A program made the translations under genes and the position numbers. A stretch of 64,000 nt of DNA. Origin: an uncultured Buttiauxella sp. GTDB taxonomy: Bacteria; Pseudomonadota; Gammaproteobacteria; Enterobacterales; Enterobacteriaceae. How positions within the stretch are numbered: the first letter of the stretch is position 1; the number at the start of each line of letters is the position of its first letter. This document shows positions 10,531 to 18,910 of the stretch, in pieces. The notes under the pieces are model-generated. The model did no database searches. It had not been told where the DNA came from and saw only the letters and a program-made list of their open reading frames with translations. The stretch is taken from contig CAMLJN010000017.1 in NCBI GenBank assembly GCA_946480445.1, positions 23,624-87,623 on the forward strand, read 5' to 3'.

Positions 10531-11730
10531 TCAGGCGAGCGCCCGGGCAAGCAGGGTTATCGGGTGCTCGCACCGCTTGCTGGTGGACATTTCAATCTGC
10601 CATTTACAGGTTTCACAGTCGGTCACCACTAAATCAACTCCGCTTTCTTCAATCTGCTTAAACAGCGGCGCACCGATGCTTTGCGAGGTTGCGTAGTTCT
10701 CCTTCTTAAAGCCGTAGGTGCCCGCGATGCCGCAGCATTGCGACTCTAGCATCACCAGCTCCACCCCCGGCAGCCGACGCAGCAGATCGAGCGTGTAAAG
10801 GGACCAGCCCATTTTTTCCATATGGCAAGGCGTGTGATACGCAATACGCAGCGGCAGCGATTTAAGCTTCAGCTCCCGGCCCGCCTCAAGCTGCTTCCAG
10901 ATAAACCTTGTCGCCAGTTCGATATGATTGCGCATCGGGCGGGTATCTATGTCCAGCACGTGCGGATATTCATCGCGCAGGGTGAAAGTGCAGGTGGAGG
11001 AGGTCGCTATAACCGGGAGGTTATGCTCCAGTACCGCTTTGCGCAGCGATTCGGCGTTAATACCAGCCTGTTTTTTGGCTTTTGCAATGAAGCCATTGGC
11101 GATCAGCGGTACGCCGCAGCATTTCTCACGCTCAAGCAATTGCACGCCAAAACCCAGGGCGTTCATTACGCACACCAGATCTTTACCTAACTGCGAATGG
11201 TTGTAGTTCACGTAGCAGCCGTGAAAAAACGCAACCTGGTCAGCAAAAGTTTGCTGAGTGGCCGCCTGTTTACGATACCACCGGCGGAAGGTTCCTGAGG
11301 AGTATTTGGGCAGCTCCCGATGGCTGTCAATACGCAGCGTTTTATCCAGCAGGCTTCTCACGGGTTTCAATGAGGTTGCCGTGTTCACCAGCGGAGCAAA
11401 CGGCGTGGAGAGCGTACCCAGTAAATCGGTATGGCTGAGGATCGCGTCCCGCAGATTGAATTTTGTTTTGCCGTAGCGGGCCTTCGCGCGCTGGATAATA
11501 TCGCCAATTTTGACATCTGAAGGGCAGGCGACTTCACAGCGCTTGCAGTTGGTGCAGTATTTTAGCGCGTCATCATAAAGCCCGGCGTCTTTCAGGCGCA
11601 GGCGTTCACCGTCGGGGCCGGACTGTTTTGGGCCAGGATAATCAGGGTTGACGCGGCTCACCGGGCAGGCGGTGGTGCAGACGGTGCATTTGATGCAGTT
11701 TTCAAAGCTGGTTTCGTCGAGCAGGCTCAT
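10531..11730 (-). CDS. glpC: Anaerobic glycerol-3-phosphate dehydrogenase subunit C
   Basis: Iron-sulfur subunit that anchors GlpAB to the inner membrane and passes electrons to the quinone pool during anaerobic glycerol-3-phosphate oxidation. The ATG at 11730 gives 399 residues (E. coli 396) and overlaps the glpB stop by ATGA. Two 4Fe-4S motifs lie near the N-terminus (CIKCTVCTTACP and CTNCKRCEVACP). Two CCG-type cysteine motifs follow (EKCCGVPLI and SQCCGIAG), typical of heterodisulfide-reductase-like subunits. Confidence 0.97.
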   Translation of the reverse strand: MSLLDETSFENCIKCTVCTTACPVSRVNPDYPGPKQSGPDGERLRLKDAGLYDDALKYCTNCKRCEVACPSDVKIGDIIQRAKARYGKTKFNLRDAILSHTDLLGTLSTPFAPLVNTATSLKPVRSLLDKTLRIDSHRELPKYSSGTFRRWYRKQAATQQTFADQVAFFHGCYVNYNHSQLGKDLVCVMNALGFGVQLLEREKCCGVPLIANGFIAKAKKQAGINAESLRKAVLEHNLPVIATSSTCTFTLRDEYPHVLDIDTRPMRNHIELATRFIWKQLEAGRELKLKSLPLRIAYHTPCHMEKMGWSLYTLDLLRRLPGVELVMLESQCCGIAGTYGFKKENYATSQSIGAPLFKQIEESGVDLVVTDCETCKWQIEMSTSKRCEHPITLLARALA

Positions 11731-12986
11731 GCGCAGACCTCCTGAGCAGCAAGGATGTGTTGGGCAACGTGCAGCGCCCCCGTCACGGATACGCCCGCGC
11801 CGCAACCTTGTTGCAGCGGGTCGAAACCGGCCAGCACCGAACCAATAGCATAGAGATTTTCAATGGGCCGTCCGTCCCGCAAGGGATGGAAGCTTTCGTC
11901 GACGGCTACGCCAGCCTGCAGGTAAGGCTGGGGGCTAAAGAAGTCTTCGTGGCACCACGCTTCACGCGTCGCCGGGGCGTGAATGTCGAGGCCAAAAACA
12001 GGTTCGCGAATGCCGCTAAATTTGGCCTCCAGCCCGCCACTAAAAAAGCTGCCGCTGGCGAGAACGACGTTTTTTGCCCGCAGAGGCACCTCTCCATGGT
12101 TACGCGTGAAAATGGCGGAGACGTTCTGGTGCTGTGTTTCGGCGCGAAGAACCGCATCACCCGGCATCATCAGCCCGTTGAGCTGCTGAAAGCGGCGGCG
12201 CAGCTGGTTATACATGCGCATGCCGAGTACCGAAGGCGGCAGAGTGGGCAGCAGGCGAAGCGCGCAGGGTAGCTGGCTGCCTATCGTCCGGAAGGCCTGT
12301 GCATCTTCGCTTCCCAGGCAGGCCGGCATGAACAGGACTTCACTGTCGCCTGCCAGGGTTTTTAGCTCTTCGATAAGCAAACTTTGCTGCTCGGGCATAT
12401 CCATAACGCGTGCAATATTGGCCGCGCGGAACTCGCTGGGATTGTTACGCAGAACATCCAACGCCGGAAGCGTCAACTCGGCGATTCGCACATCAAGCTG
12501 CTGCCCGGCCAGCGACCCGGCTACCAGCTCCGCCTGGAAATCCAGAAAGCCCGCGATGCCCACGACGGTAATGCGTTTCCACGGCAGTGGAGCAATGGGG
12601 ATTTCCTGCGGGCTAAGCCAGGTTGCACGCTGGGTACCGAGCGGTGTGACGCGGCGGTGGTTCTGCTTAAAGCTGCCCTGAAGGGAGATATTGGCCCGGG
12701 CAAAGAGCGCCTCGGCGTCGGCTGCATAGCGACAGACGTTCTCTGCACCCATCAGGCTATAGGGATGCAGCGGCGCCTGCTGTTTAAGCGCTTCGAAGGC
12801 TTCCGGGGGGGCGTTCACCGGGGTACCATCGGGCAGCTCAGCCAGCAGGTCCAGCGAGCCGGAGGAAAAATGCAGGGCGCTTTGCCCGCGGCTGATAATT
12901 ACGCAGCGCTGCCCGGCTTCAGCCAGGCGTATGCCGCACATCAGGCCCGCTAAACCGCCGCCGATAATAAGACTGTCAAATTTCAT
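11727..12986 (-). CDS. glpB: Anaerobic glycerol-3-phosphate dehydrogenase subunit B
   Basis: Flavoprotein subunit of the GlpABC complex. It begins MKFDSLIIGGGLAGL (dinucleotide-binding fold); the ATG at 12986 overlaps the glpA stop by ATGA and gives 419 residues, the E. coli length. The C-terminal flavin segment (ENLYAIGSVLAGFDP) is intact. It is the middle gene of glpABC, translationally coupled on both sides. Confidence 0.97.
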   Translation of the reverse strand: MKFDSLIIGGGLAGLMCGIRLAEAGQRCVIISRGQSALHFSSGSLDLLAELPDGTPVNAPPEAFEALKQQAPLHPYSLMGAENVCRYAADAEALFARANISLQGSFKQNHRRVTPLGTQRATWLSPQEIPIAPLPWKRITVVGIAGFLDFQAELVAGSLAGQQLDVRIAELTLPALDVLRNNPSEFRAANIARVMDMPEQQSLLIEELKTLAGDSEVLFMPACLGSEDAQAFRTIGSQLPCALRLLPTLPPSVLGMRMYNQLRRRFQQLNGLMMPGDAVLRAETQHQNVSAIFTRNHGEVPLRAKNVVLASGSFFSGGLEAKFSGIREPVFGLDIHAPATREAWCHEDFFSPQPYLQAGVAVDESFHPLRDGRPIENLYAIGSVLAGFDPLQQGCGAGVSVTGALHVAQHILAAQEVCA

Positions 12987-14605
12987 TGCGACTTTCCTTT
13001 TTCCAGGCCACAAAGTCCCTGATATACCCAGGCGGTGAATTCGCTCTCGCGCAGCGCATCGTCCCAGGCTATGGGGCGTATGCCTTTCCAGCGTTCGTTA
13101 AGAAACGCTGAAAGCTGGTCCAGCGATTGCGCCGGGGTGGCAGAGCCAAAGCGTTGCAGCAACCCGGCTGCACGGCAGGCGCAAAGTTCCCCCTGGCAGG
13201 TGCCCATTCCCACGCGGGTTCTACGCCGTAAATCGCCAAGATTGTTTACAGCGAGCCTGTTGACCGCGTAGCGCACTTCGCCTGCGGTAACGGCCTCGCA
13301 CTCGCATACCAGGCTGTTGCTCAGACGGTCGCCCGCCAGCAGCCGATCTGCCCGATCGCCGTGACGCCATACCGCCGATCGGCGAATGGTCGGGGGCAAA
13401 GAGATAACCTTGCTGAGCGTTTCCTCCGGCGAATGCCCGGAGCCGGGAAGAGGAACCGCTGCGGTGGTGCAGGGGGTCGTATTACCCAGCTTCTCGCACA
13501 CCGCGTTGGTGGCCCATTCCGCCATCAGGCGATAAGTCATAAGTTTGCCGCCGGTGATGGTGATAAAGCCTGCCATACCGTCCCGCTTCGCATGATCGAA
13601 TAGCACAATCCCCCGGCTGACGCTGCGACCGGTAGGATCGTTGTCGTTGGCTACCAGCGGACGAACCCCCGCGTAAGCGCGCAGAATTCGGGTTTGCGCC
13701 AGCTTAGGTGCAAGCTTTGCGCCTTCGCGAATCAAAATATCCACTTCCTGCGGCGTGACGTGCATGTTGTCTATCTGGTCATAGTCGATATGGGTTGAGG
13801 TGGTGCCAATCAAAGAGATAGTGTCGCCGGGCACCAGAATATCCGCGTCGGCAGGTTTGCGGCAGCGGTTAATCACCTTGTTATTAATGCGATGTCCGAG
13901 GATCAGCAGCGATCCTTTGGCGGGGAACATTCTGACGTTCAAATCGGCGTATTCCGCAATGCGTTGCCCCCAGATCCCCGCCGCGTTGACCACCACCGCA
14001 GCATACAGTTCCTGATACTGCTGCGTTTGATGGTTGTACACGCGAACACCTGTTACCCGATCGCCCTTGCGAATCAGACCCGTGACCTCCTGACCGGTGA
14101 GGATTTCGGCGCCGTGTTCTCTCGCGTCCAGCATATTGGCGGCGGTCAGGCGAAACGGATCGACTGTGCCATCGGGGACACGCACGGCACCAATGAGGGC
14201 TGGATTGGCCGCAGGCTCCAGGCGCAGGGCTTCTTTAGGATCGAGCCGTTGGGCGTCTATCCCGGCCTGCTGACAGGCGGAAATAAAGGTGCTTTGCAGG
14301 GCAAGATCGTCTTCGGGAAGGGTGATAAATAAGCCGTCGGTTGTCTCGATACAGTGTCGGGCAATGCGTTTCAGGATACGGTTTTCTTCAATGCACTCCC
14401 TTGCCGACTCGCCGTCGGTGAGCGCATAGCGTGCTCCGCTGTGAAGCAGGCCGTGATTGCGGCCCGTTGCGCCAGTCGCGATATCGTGTCGCTCCAGCAG
14501 CAGGGTTCGCAACCCGCGCAGGGAACAGTCACGGGCGATCCCTGCGCCCGTTGCGCCGCCGCCGATAATAATAACGTCTACTTCTTTTTTGCCGTCCGTC
14601 GCCAT
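12983..14605 (-). CDS. glpA: Anaerobic glycerol-3-phosphate dehydrogenase subunit A
   Basis: Catalytic FAD subunit oxidising glycerol-3-phosphate to dihydroxyacetone phosphate under anaerobic conditions. It has 540 residues (E. coli 542). An FAD-binding GGGATGAGIARD lies at the N-terminus, followed by the DAO-family core. A C-terminal BFD-like iron-sulfur region has cysteines in VCECEAVTAGE and GTCQGELCACR. A strong ribosome site (GGGAGGGG) precedes the ATG. It is the first gene of the operon, divergent from glpT, with shared GlpR and CRP sites between them. Confidence 0.97.
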   Translation of the reverse strand: MATDGKKEVDVIIIGGGATGAGIARDCSLRGLRTLLLERHDIATGATGRNHGLLHSGARYALTDGESARECIEENRILKRIARHCIETTDGLFITLPEDDLALQSTFISACQQAGIDAQRLDPKEALRLEPAANPALIGAVRVPDGTVDPFRLTAANMLDAREHGAEILTGQEVTGLIRKGDRVTGVRVYNHQTQQYQELYAAVVVNAAGIWGQRIAEYADLNVRMFPAKGSLLILGHRINNKVINRCRKPADADILVPGDTISLIGTTSTHIDYDQIDNMHVTPQEVDILIREGAKLAPKLAQTRILRAYAGVRPLVANDNDPTGRSVSRGIVLFDHAKRDGMAGFITITGGKLMTYRLMAEWATNAVCEKLGNTTPCTTAAVPLPGSGHSPEETLSKVISLPPTIRRSAVWRHGDRADRLLAGDRLSNSLVCECEAVTAGEVRYAVNRLAVNNLGDLRRRTRVGMGTCQGELCACRAAGLLQRFGSATPAQSLDQLSAFLNERWKGIRPIAWDDALRESEFTAWVYQGLCGLEKGKSQ

Positions 14606-14660
14606 ATTCCCCTCCCACTGACATTCTCATGATGACCATTCAGCCACAATTAGTAAGGGT

Positions 14661-14768
14661 AATGTTTGATATCGAACAAATTCGAGCATAAACGAAATGA
14701 AAATGTGACCTGATGCACCTTTTCGCAACTTTGTAATAAAAATGTAACGTGATGTGCGGTGTTTCACA
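14661..14768. promoter_or_regulatory. GlpR operators and CRP sites between glpA and glpT
   Basis: Tandem GlpR-like half-sites (TTTGATATCGAACA, then TTCGAGCATAAACGA) run from 14663 to about 14695. This matches the arrangement of the E. coli glpTQ-glpABC control region. Two CRP-like sites follow: TGTGA-N6-GCACC at 14704-14719 and TGTGC-N6-TCACA at 14753-14768. The layout predicts repression relieved by glycerol-3-phosphate, plus catabolite control of both operons. Confidence 0.75.
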
Positions 14769-14845
14769 CTAACCCCATGTAATAATCATTAACATGCGCT
14801 CGCAAAAGAACATTGCGTCATAAAAAAACTGCCACGGAGGCATTT

Positions 14846-16198
14846 ATGCTAAGTATTTTCAAACCTGCCGCGCATCAGCCTCGGTTAAAGAAAGAACATA
14901 TCGATCCGACCTACCGGCGTTTACGCTGGCAAATCTTTATGGGGATTTTCTTCGGCTACGCGGCCTATTACCTGGTGCGTAAAAACTTTACCCTTGCCAT
15001 GCCGTATCTGGTGGAGCAGGGCTTCTCGCGCGGCGACCTGGGCTTTGCGCTTTCGGGGATTTCCATCGCCTACGGTTTTTCAAAATTCATTATGGGGTCG
15101 GTGTCTGACCGCTCGAATCCGCGCGTTTTCCTGCCTGCCGGGCTGATCCTGGCCGCCGCGGTTATGCTGTTTATGGGCTTTGTGCCCTGGGCAACCTCCA
15201 GCATTGCGGTAATGTTTGTGCTGCTCTTTTTATGCGGCTGGTTCCAGGGGATGGGGTGGCCGCCGTGCGGGCGTACCATGGTGCACTGGTGGTCGCAGAA
15301 AGAGCGCGGGGGAATTGTTTCCATCTGGAACTGCGCGCACAACGTAGGCGGGGGCATTCCGCCGCTGCTGTTCCTGCTGGGCATGGCGTGGTTTAACGAC
15401 TGGCACGCCGCGCTGTATATGCCTGCCTTCGCGGCGATTCTTGTGGCGCTGATTGCCTTTGGTCTGATGCGTGATACGCCGCAATCCTGCGGCCTGCCGC
15501 CGATTGAAGAGTACAAAAACGACTACCCGGACGATTACAACGAAAAGGCTGAAGAAGAGCTGACGGCGAAGCAGATCTTTATGCAGTACGTTTTCCCCAA
15601 CCGTCTGCTGTGGTATATCGCCATCGCTAACGTGTTCGTCTATCTGCTGCGTTACGGCATTCTTGACTGGTCGCCAACCTATCTGAAAGAAGTGAAGCAT
15701 TTCGCCATCGACAAATCGTCCTGGGCCTATTTCTTCTATGAATATGCCGGTATCCCGGGGACGCTGCTGTGCGGCTGGATGTCGGACAAAGTCTTCCGGG
15801 GCAACCGCGGGGCAACCGGCGTGTTCTTTATGACTCTGGTGACCATTGCGACCGTTGTGTACTGGCTCAACCCGCCGGGCAACCCGGGCGTTGATATGGC
15901 CTGTATGATCATTATCGGCTTCCTGATTTATGGCCCGGTGATGCTGATTGGCCTGCATGCTCTGGAGCTGGCGCCGAAAAAGGCGGCGGGGACGGCGGCA
16001 GGGTTTACCGGCCTGTTCGGCTATCTGGGCGGATCGGTCGCGGCGAGCGCCATTGTCGGATACACCGTGGACTTCTTCGGCTGGGACGGTGGCTTTATGG
16101 TGATGATCGGCGGCAGCGTGCTGGCGGTGATTCTGCTGATTATTGTGATGATCGGTGAGAATAAAAATCATCATGAAAAACTGGCTAAAAACGGTTAA
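14846..16198 (+). CDS. glpT: Glycerol-3-phosphate/phosphate antiporter GlpT
   Basis: Inner-membrane MFS antiporter importing glycerol-3-phosphate in exchange for phosphate; it also admits fosfomycin in related bacteria. The ATG at 14846 (CGGAGG 5 bases upstream) gives 450 residues against 452 in E. coli; an earlier in-frame ATG at 14813 would add 11 unsupported residues. Twelve hydrophobic segments are evident. The substrate-binding arginine in YYLVRKNF (about residue 45) and the RYGILDW loop are conserved. It is co-transcribed with glpQ, 15 bp downstream. Confidence 0.97.
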   Translation: MLSIFKPAAHQPRLKKEHIDPTYRRLRWQIFMGIFFGYAAYYLVRKNFTLAMPYLVEQGFSRGDLGFALSGISIAYGFSKFIMGSVSDRSNPRVFLPAGLILAAAVMLFMGFVPWATSSIAVMFVLLFLCGWFQGMGWPPCGRTMVHWWSQKERGGIVSIWNCAHNVGGGIPPLLFLLGMAWFNDWHAALYMPAFAAILVALIAFGLMRDTPQSCGLPPIEEYKNDYPDDYNEKAEEELTAKQIFMQYVFPNRLLWYIAIANVFVYLLRYGILDWSPTYLKEVKHFAIDKSSWAYFFYEYAGIPGTLLCGWMSDKVFRGNRGATGVFFMTLVTIATVVYWLNPPGNPGVDMACMIIIGFLIYGPVMLIGLHALELAPKKAAGTAAGFTGLFGYLGGSVAASAIVGYTVDFFGWDGGFMVMIGGSVLAVILLIIVMIGENKNHHEKLAKNG

Positions 16199-16213
16199 CA
16201 GGAGCCTGCAACT

Positions 16214-17278
16214 ATGTTTATAAAATCATTACTCGCGGGCATGGTGCTGGTGGCAGCCTCAGCCAGCGCCTTAGCCCAGGCTGCGGAAAAAATCGTTATC
16301 GCCCATCGCGGGGCCAGCGGCTATTTACCGGAACATACCCTGCCTGCCAAGGCGATGGCTTATGCTCAGGGAGCCGATTACCTCGAGCAGGATTTGGTGA
16401 TGACCAAAGACGACAGGCTGGTGGTGCTGCATGACCATTATCTCGATCGTATTACGGATGTGGCTGAGCGTTTCCCGGACAGGGCGCGTAAAGACGGCCG
16501 CTATTACGCGATAGATTTCACCCTCGCGGAAATCCGTTCTCTGAAATTTACCGAAGGCTTTGACATTGTGAACGGCAAGAAAGTCCAGACCTTCCCGGGG
16601 CGTTTCCCGATGGGCAAGTCTGACTTCCGCATTCATACGTTTGAAGAAGAGATTGAGTTTGTTCAGGGGCTGAACCACGCCACCGGTAAGAACATCGGTA
16701 TCTATCCGGAGATTAAAGCGCCGTGGTTCCATCACCAGGAAGGTAAAGATATCGCCGCACAAACGCTGGCGGTGCTGAAGCAGTACGGTTACACCAGCAA
16801 GCAGGATAAGGTCTATTTGCAATGTTTTGACGCCCACGAACTCAAGCGCATTAAAACGACGCTGGAGCCGAAGCTGGGCATGGATCTGAAACTGGTGCAG
16901 CTTATCGCTTACACCGACTGGCAGGAAACGCAGGAGAAGCAGGCTGACGGGAAATGGGTCAACTACAGCTACGACTGGATGTTTAAACCGGGGGCGATGA
17001 AGCAGGTCGCGCAGTATGCCGACGGCATCGGTCCTGACTATCATATGCTGGTGGCGGAAGGGGCGACAAAAGGCAACGTTAAGCTTACTGCTTTAGTGAA
17101 AGAGGCCCACGCCAGCAATATGACGGTGCATCCTTATACGGTACGCAGCGATGCGCTACCGGATTACGTCAGCGATGTGGATAAGCTTTTTGACGTGCTC
17201 TATAACCAGGCGGGGGTAGACGGGCTGTTTACCGACTTCCCGGATAAGGGCGTGCAGTTTTTGCAGCGCCAGAAGTAG
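16214..17278 (+). CDS. glpQ: Periplasmic glycerophosphodiester phosphodiesterase
   Basis: Hydrolyses glycerophosphodiesters to glycerol-3-phosphate and alcohol in the periplasm, feeding GlpT. It has 354 residues (E. coli 358). The signal peptide (MFIKSLLAGMVLVAASASA-LAQA) ends before AEKIVIAHRG. GDPD-family catalytic motifs are present: HRGASGYLPEHT, EQDLVMTKD, LHDHYLDR, and the Glu of GIYPEIK. AGGAG lies upstream of the ATG. It forms the glpTQ operon. Confidence 0.96.
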   Translation: MFIKSLLAGMVLVAASASALAQAAEKIVIAHRGASGYLPEHTLPAKAMAYAQGADYLEQDLVMTKDDRLVVLHDHYLDRITDVAERFPDRARKDGRYYAIDFTLAEIRSLKFTEGFDIVNGKKVQTFPGRFPMGKSDFRIHTFEEEIEFVQGLNHATGKNIGIYPEIKAPWFHHQEGKDIAAQTLAVLKQYGYTSKQDKVYLQCFDAHELKRIKTTLEPKLGMDLKLVQLIAYTDWQETQEKQADGKWVNYSYDWMFKPGAMKQVAQYADGIGPDYHMLVAEGATKGNVKLTALVKEAHASNMTVHPYTVRSDALPDYVSDVDKLFDVLYNQAGVDGLFTDFPDKGVQFLQRQK

Positions 17279-17291
17279 GCCAGACAGAAAC

Positions 17292-17311
17292 AGGGCCGCT
17301 ATTGCGGCCCT
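17292..17311. terminator. First copy of a repeated hairpin after glpQ
   Basis: AGGGCCGC-TATT-GCGGCCCT, a perfect 8-bp stem with 4-base loop, 13 bp past the glpQ stop. No T-run follows, so termination would be weak. The same 20 bases recur at 17440-17459. Confidence 0.5.
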
Positions 17312-17438
17312 CAGACGATAACCTTTGCTTATGCAGGCAGAGGGAATCAAATAAAACCAAGGAAAATCATTTTTTGATTTTCGGCAGCTAACCACCAGGA
17401 AGGAAAAACCACGTTTTTTGCTTTCTGGTTAATAAGCT

Positions 17439-17463
17439 AAGGGCCGCTATTGCGGCCCTTTTT
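17439..17463. terminator. Terminator between glpQ and yfaE (second hairpin copy)
   Basis: AAGGGCCGC-TATT-GCGGCCCTT followed by T residues; the stop codon of yfaE on the other strand begins right at its edge. It can end the glpTQ transcript and is placed to act on the convergent nrdAB-yfaE transcript. Confidence 0.8.
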
Positions 17464-17716
17464 ACATCTCTATTTCAATGTCCCCGCGTGCTTTGCAGCA
17501 GCAGGGCAGAATCTCGCCGGACTGAATAAAGGCCAGCGGCTCGGTCAGCCACTGGACTTCTCCCGCCACCAGACGGGTTCTGCACGATCCGCAGTAGCCT
17601 TCCCGGCACTGATACTCAACGGCAACCTGGTGAGATTCCAGCGCCGCAAGCAGGGAGGGATGTTCTTCCTGACACAGCAGCTGGGTTCCGGTAATGCGCA
17701 GTGTAATACGGCTCAT
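17462..17716 (-). CDS. yfaE: [2Fe-2S] ferredoxin-like protein YfaE
   Basis: 84-residue plant-type ferredoxin, the E. coli length. Cluster ligands lie in CREGYCGSC and near the C-terminus in LPCCC. In E. coli YfaE serves in maintenance and reactivation of the diferric-tyrosyl radical of NrdB. Its position 4 bp downstream of nrdB fits that role. Confidence 0.95.
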   Translation of the reverse strand: MSRITLRITGTQLLCQEEHPSLLAALESHQVAVEYQCREGYCGSCRTRLVAGEVQWLTEPLAFIQSGEILPCCCKARGDIEIEM

Positions 17717-17720
17717 TGCT

Positions 17721-18851
17721 TTAAAGCTGGAAGTCGCTCAGATCGTCGGTGTTCACTTCGGAGTCAATCTGGCCCACCAGATAAGAGCTGACTTCGACTT
17801 CCTGCGGGGCGACCTGCACGTTGTCAGAAACCAGCCACGCGTTGATCCACGGGATTGGGTTTGAACGGGTCTGGAACGGCAGATCCAGGCCAACAGCCTG
17901 CATACGGATGTTGGTAATGTAATCGACGTACTGGCACAGGATATCTTTGTTCAGGCCAATCATCGAGCCGTCACGGAACAGGTAGCTTGCCCACTCTTTT
18001 TCCTGTTCGGCGGCGAGCACGAACAGGTCGTAGCACTCCTGACGGCATTCCTGGGCGATTTCAGCCATTTCAGGATCGTCCTCGCCCGAGCGCATCAGAT
18101 TGAGCATGTGCTGCGTACCCGTCAGGTGCAGCGCTTCATCGCGGGCGATCAGCTTGATGATTTTTGCGTTGCCTTCCATCAGTTCGCGCTCGGCGAAAGC
18201 GAAGGAGCAGGCGAAGCTGACGTAGAAGCGGATGGCTTCCAGCGCGTTTACGCTCATCAGGCACAGATACAGCTGCTTTTTCAGAGCGCGCAGGTTAACG
18301 GTAATGGTTTTGCCGTTGACGTTGTGCGTACCTTCGCCCAGCAGGTGCCAGTAGCTGGTCATCTCAATCAGGTTATCGTAATAGCCGGAAATATCTTTCG
18401 CGCGCTTGAGGATCTCTTCGTTCGTGACGATGTCGTCAAAAACAATCGCCGGATCGTTAACGATATTACGGATGATATGGGTATAGGAGCGCGAGTGGAT
18501 CGTTTCGGAAAACGCCCAGGTCTCGACCCAGGTTTCCAGCTCCGGAATAGAGATCAGCGGCAGCAGGGCCACGTTCGGGCTGCGGCCCTGAATGGAGTCG
18601 AGCAGCGTCTGGTATTTCAGGTTGCTGATAAAAATGTGCTTTTCGTGTTCCGGCAGGGCCTGGAAGTCGATGCGGTCGCGCGAGACGTCAACTTCTTCCG
18701 GGCGCCAGAAGAAGGAGAGCTGCTTTTCAATCAGCTTTTCAAAGATGTCATATTTTTGCTGATCGTAGCGCGCCACGTTCACCGGTTGGCCAAAGAACAT
18801 GGGCTCAGCAAGCTGGTTGTTTTTCGTCTGTGAAAAAGTGGTGTAAGCCAT
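17721..18851 (-). CDS. nrdB: Ribonucleotide reductase class Ia beta subunit
   Basis: Carries the diiron centre and tyrosyl radical that starts ribonucleotide reduction. The ATG at 18851 ([12 protein letters not shown]) gives 376 residues, identical to E. coli. Iron ligands Asp85, Glu116 and His119 and the radical Tyr123 ([12 protein letters not shown]) are in the expected places, and the C-terminal NrdA-binding tail ends SDFQL. It lies downstream of nrdA across a short hairpin-containing gap and is followed closely by yfaE. Confidence 0.98.
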   Translation of the reverse strand: MAYTTFSQTKNNQLAEPMFFGQPVNVARYDQQKYDIFEKLIEKQLSFFWRPEEVDVSRDRIDFQALPEHEKHIFISNLKYQTLLDSIQGRSPNVALLPLISIPELETWVETWAFSETIHSRSYTHIIRNIVNDPAIVFDDIVTNEEILKRAKDISGYYDNLIEMTSYWHLLGEGTHNVNGKTITVNLRALKKQLYLCLMSVNALEAIRFYVSFACSFAFAERELMEGNAKIIKLIARDEALHLTGTQHMLNLMRSGEDDPEMAEIAQECRQECYDLFVLAAEQEKEWASYLFRDGSMIGLNKDILCQYVDYITNIRMQAVGLDLPFQTRSNPIPWINAWLVSDNVQVAPQEVEVSSYLVGQIDSEVNTDDLSDFQL

Positions 18852-18875
18852 GAGGTTAAATCCTGTCATGCGTCG

Positions 18876-18897
18876 AAAAAATCCCCTCAGCGAGGGG
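18876..18897 (-). terminator. Terminator-like hairpin between nrdA and nrdB
   Basis: Read on the minus strand: CCCCTC-GCT-GAGGGG followed by A and six T. It sits within the 59-bp gap separating nrdA and nrdB, so it could partly terminate transcription between the two genes or stabilise the 3' end of the nrdA message. The short gap leaves no room for an unrelated gene. Confidence 0.6.
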
Positions 18898-18910
18898 AGG
18901 GGATTTAGCG

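Noticed and set aside
15230..16174. A 314-codon minus-strand frame over glpT
   Set aside because: His/Gln/Arg-rich antisense translation of membrane-protein codons; glpT is certain on the plus strand.
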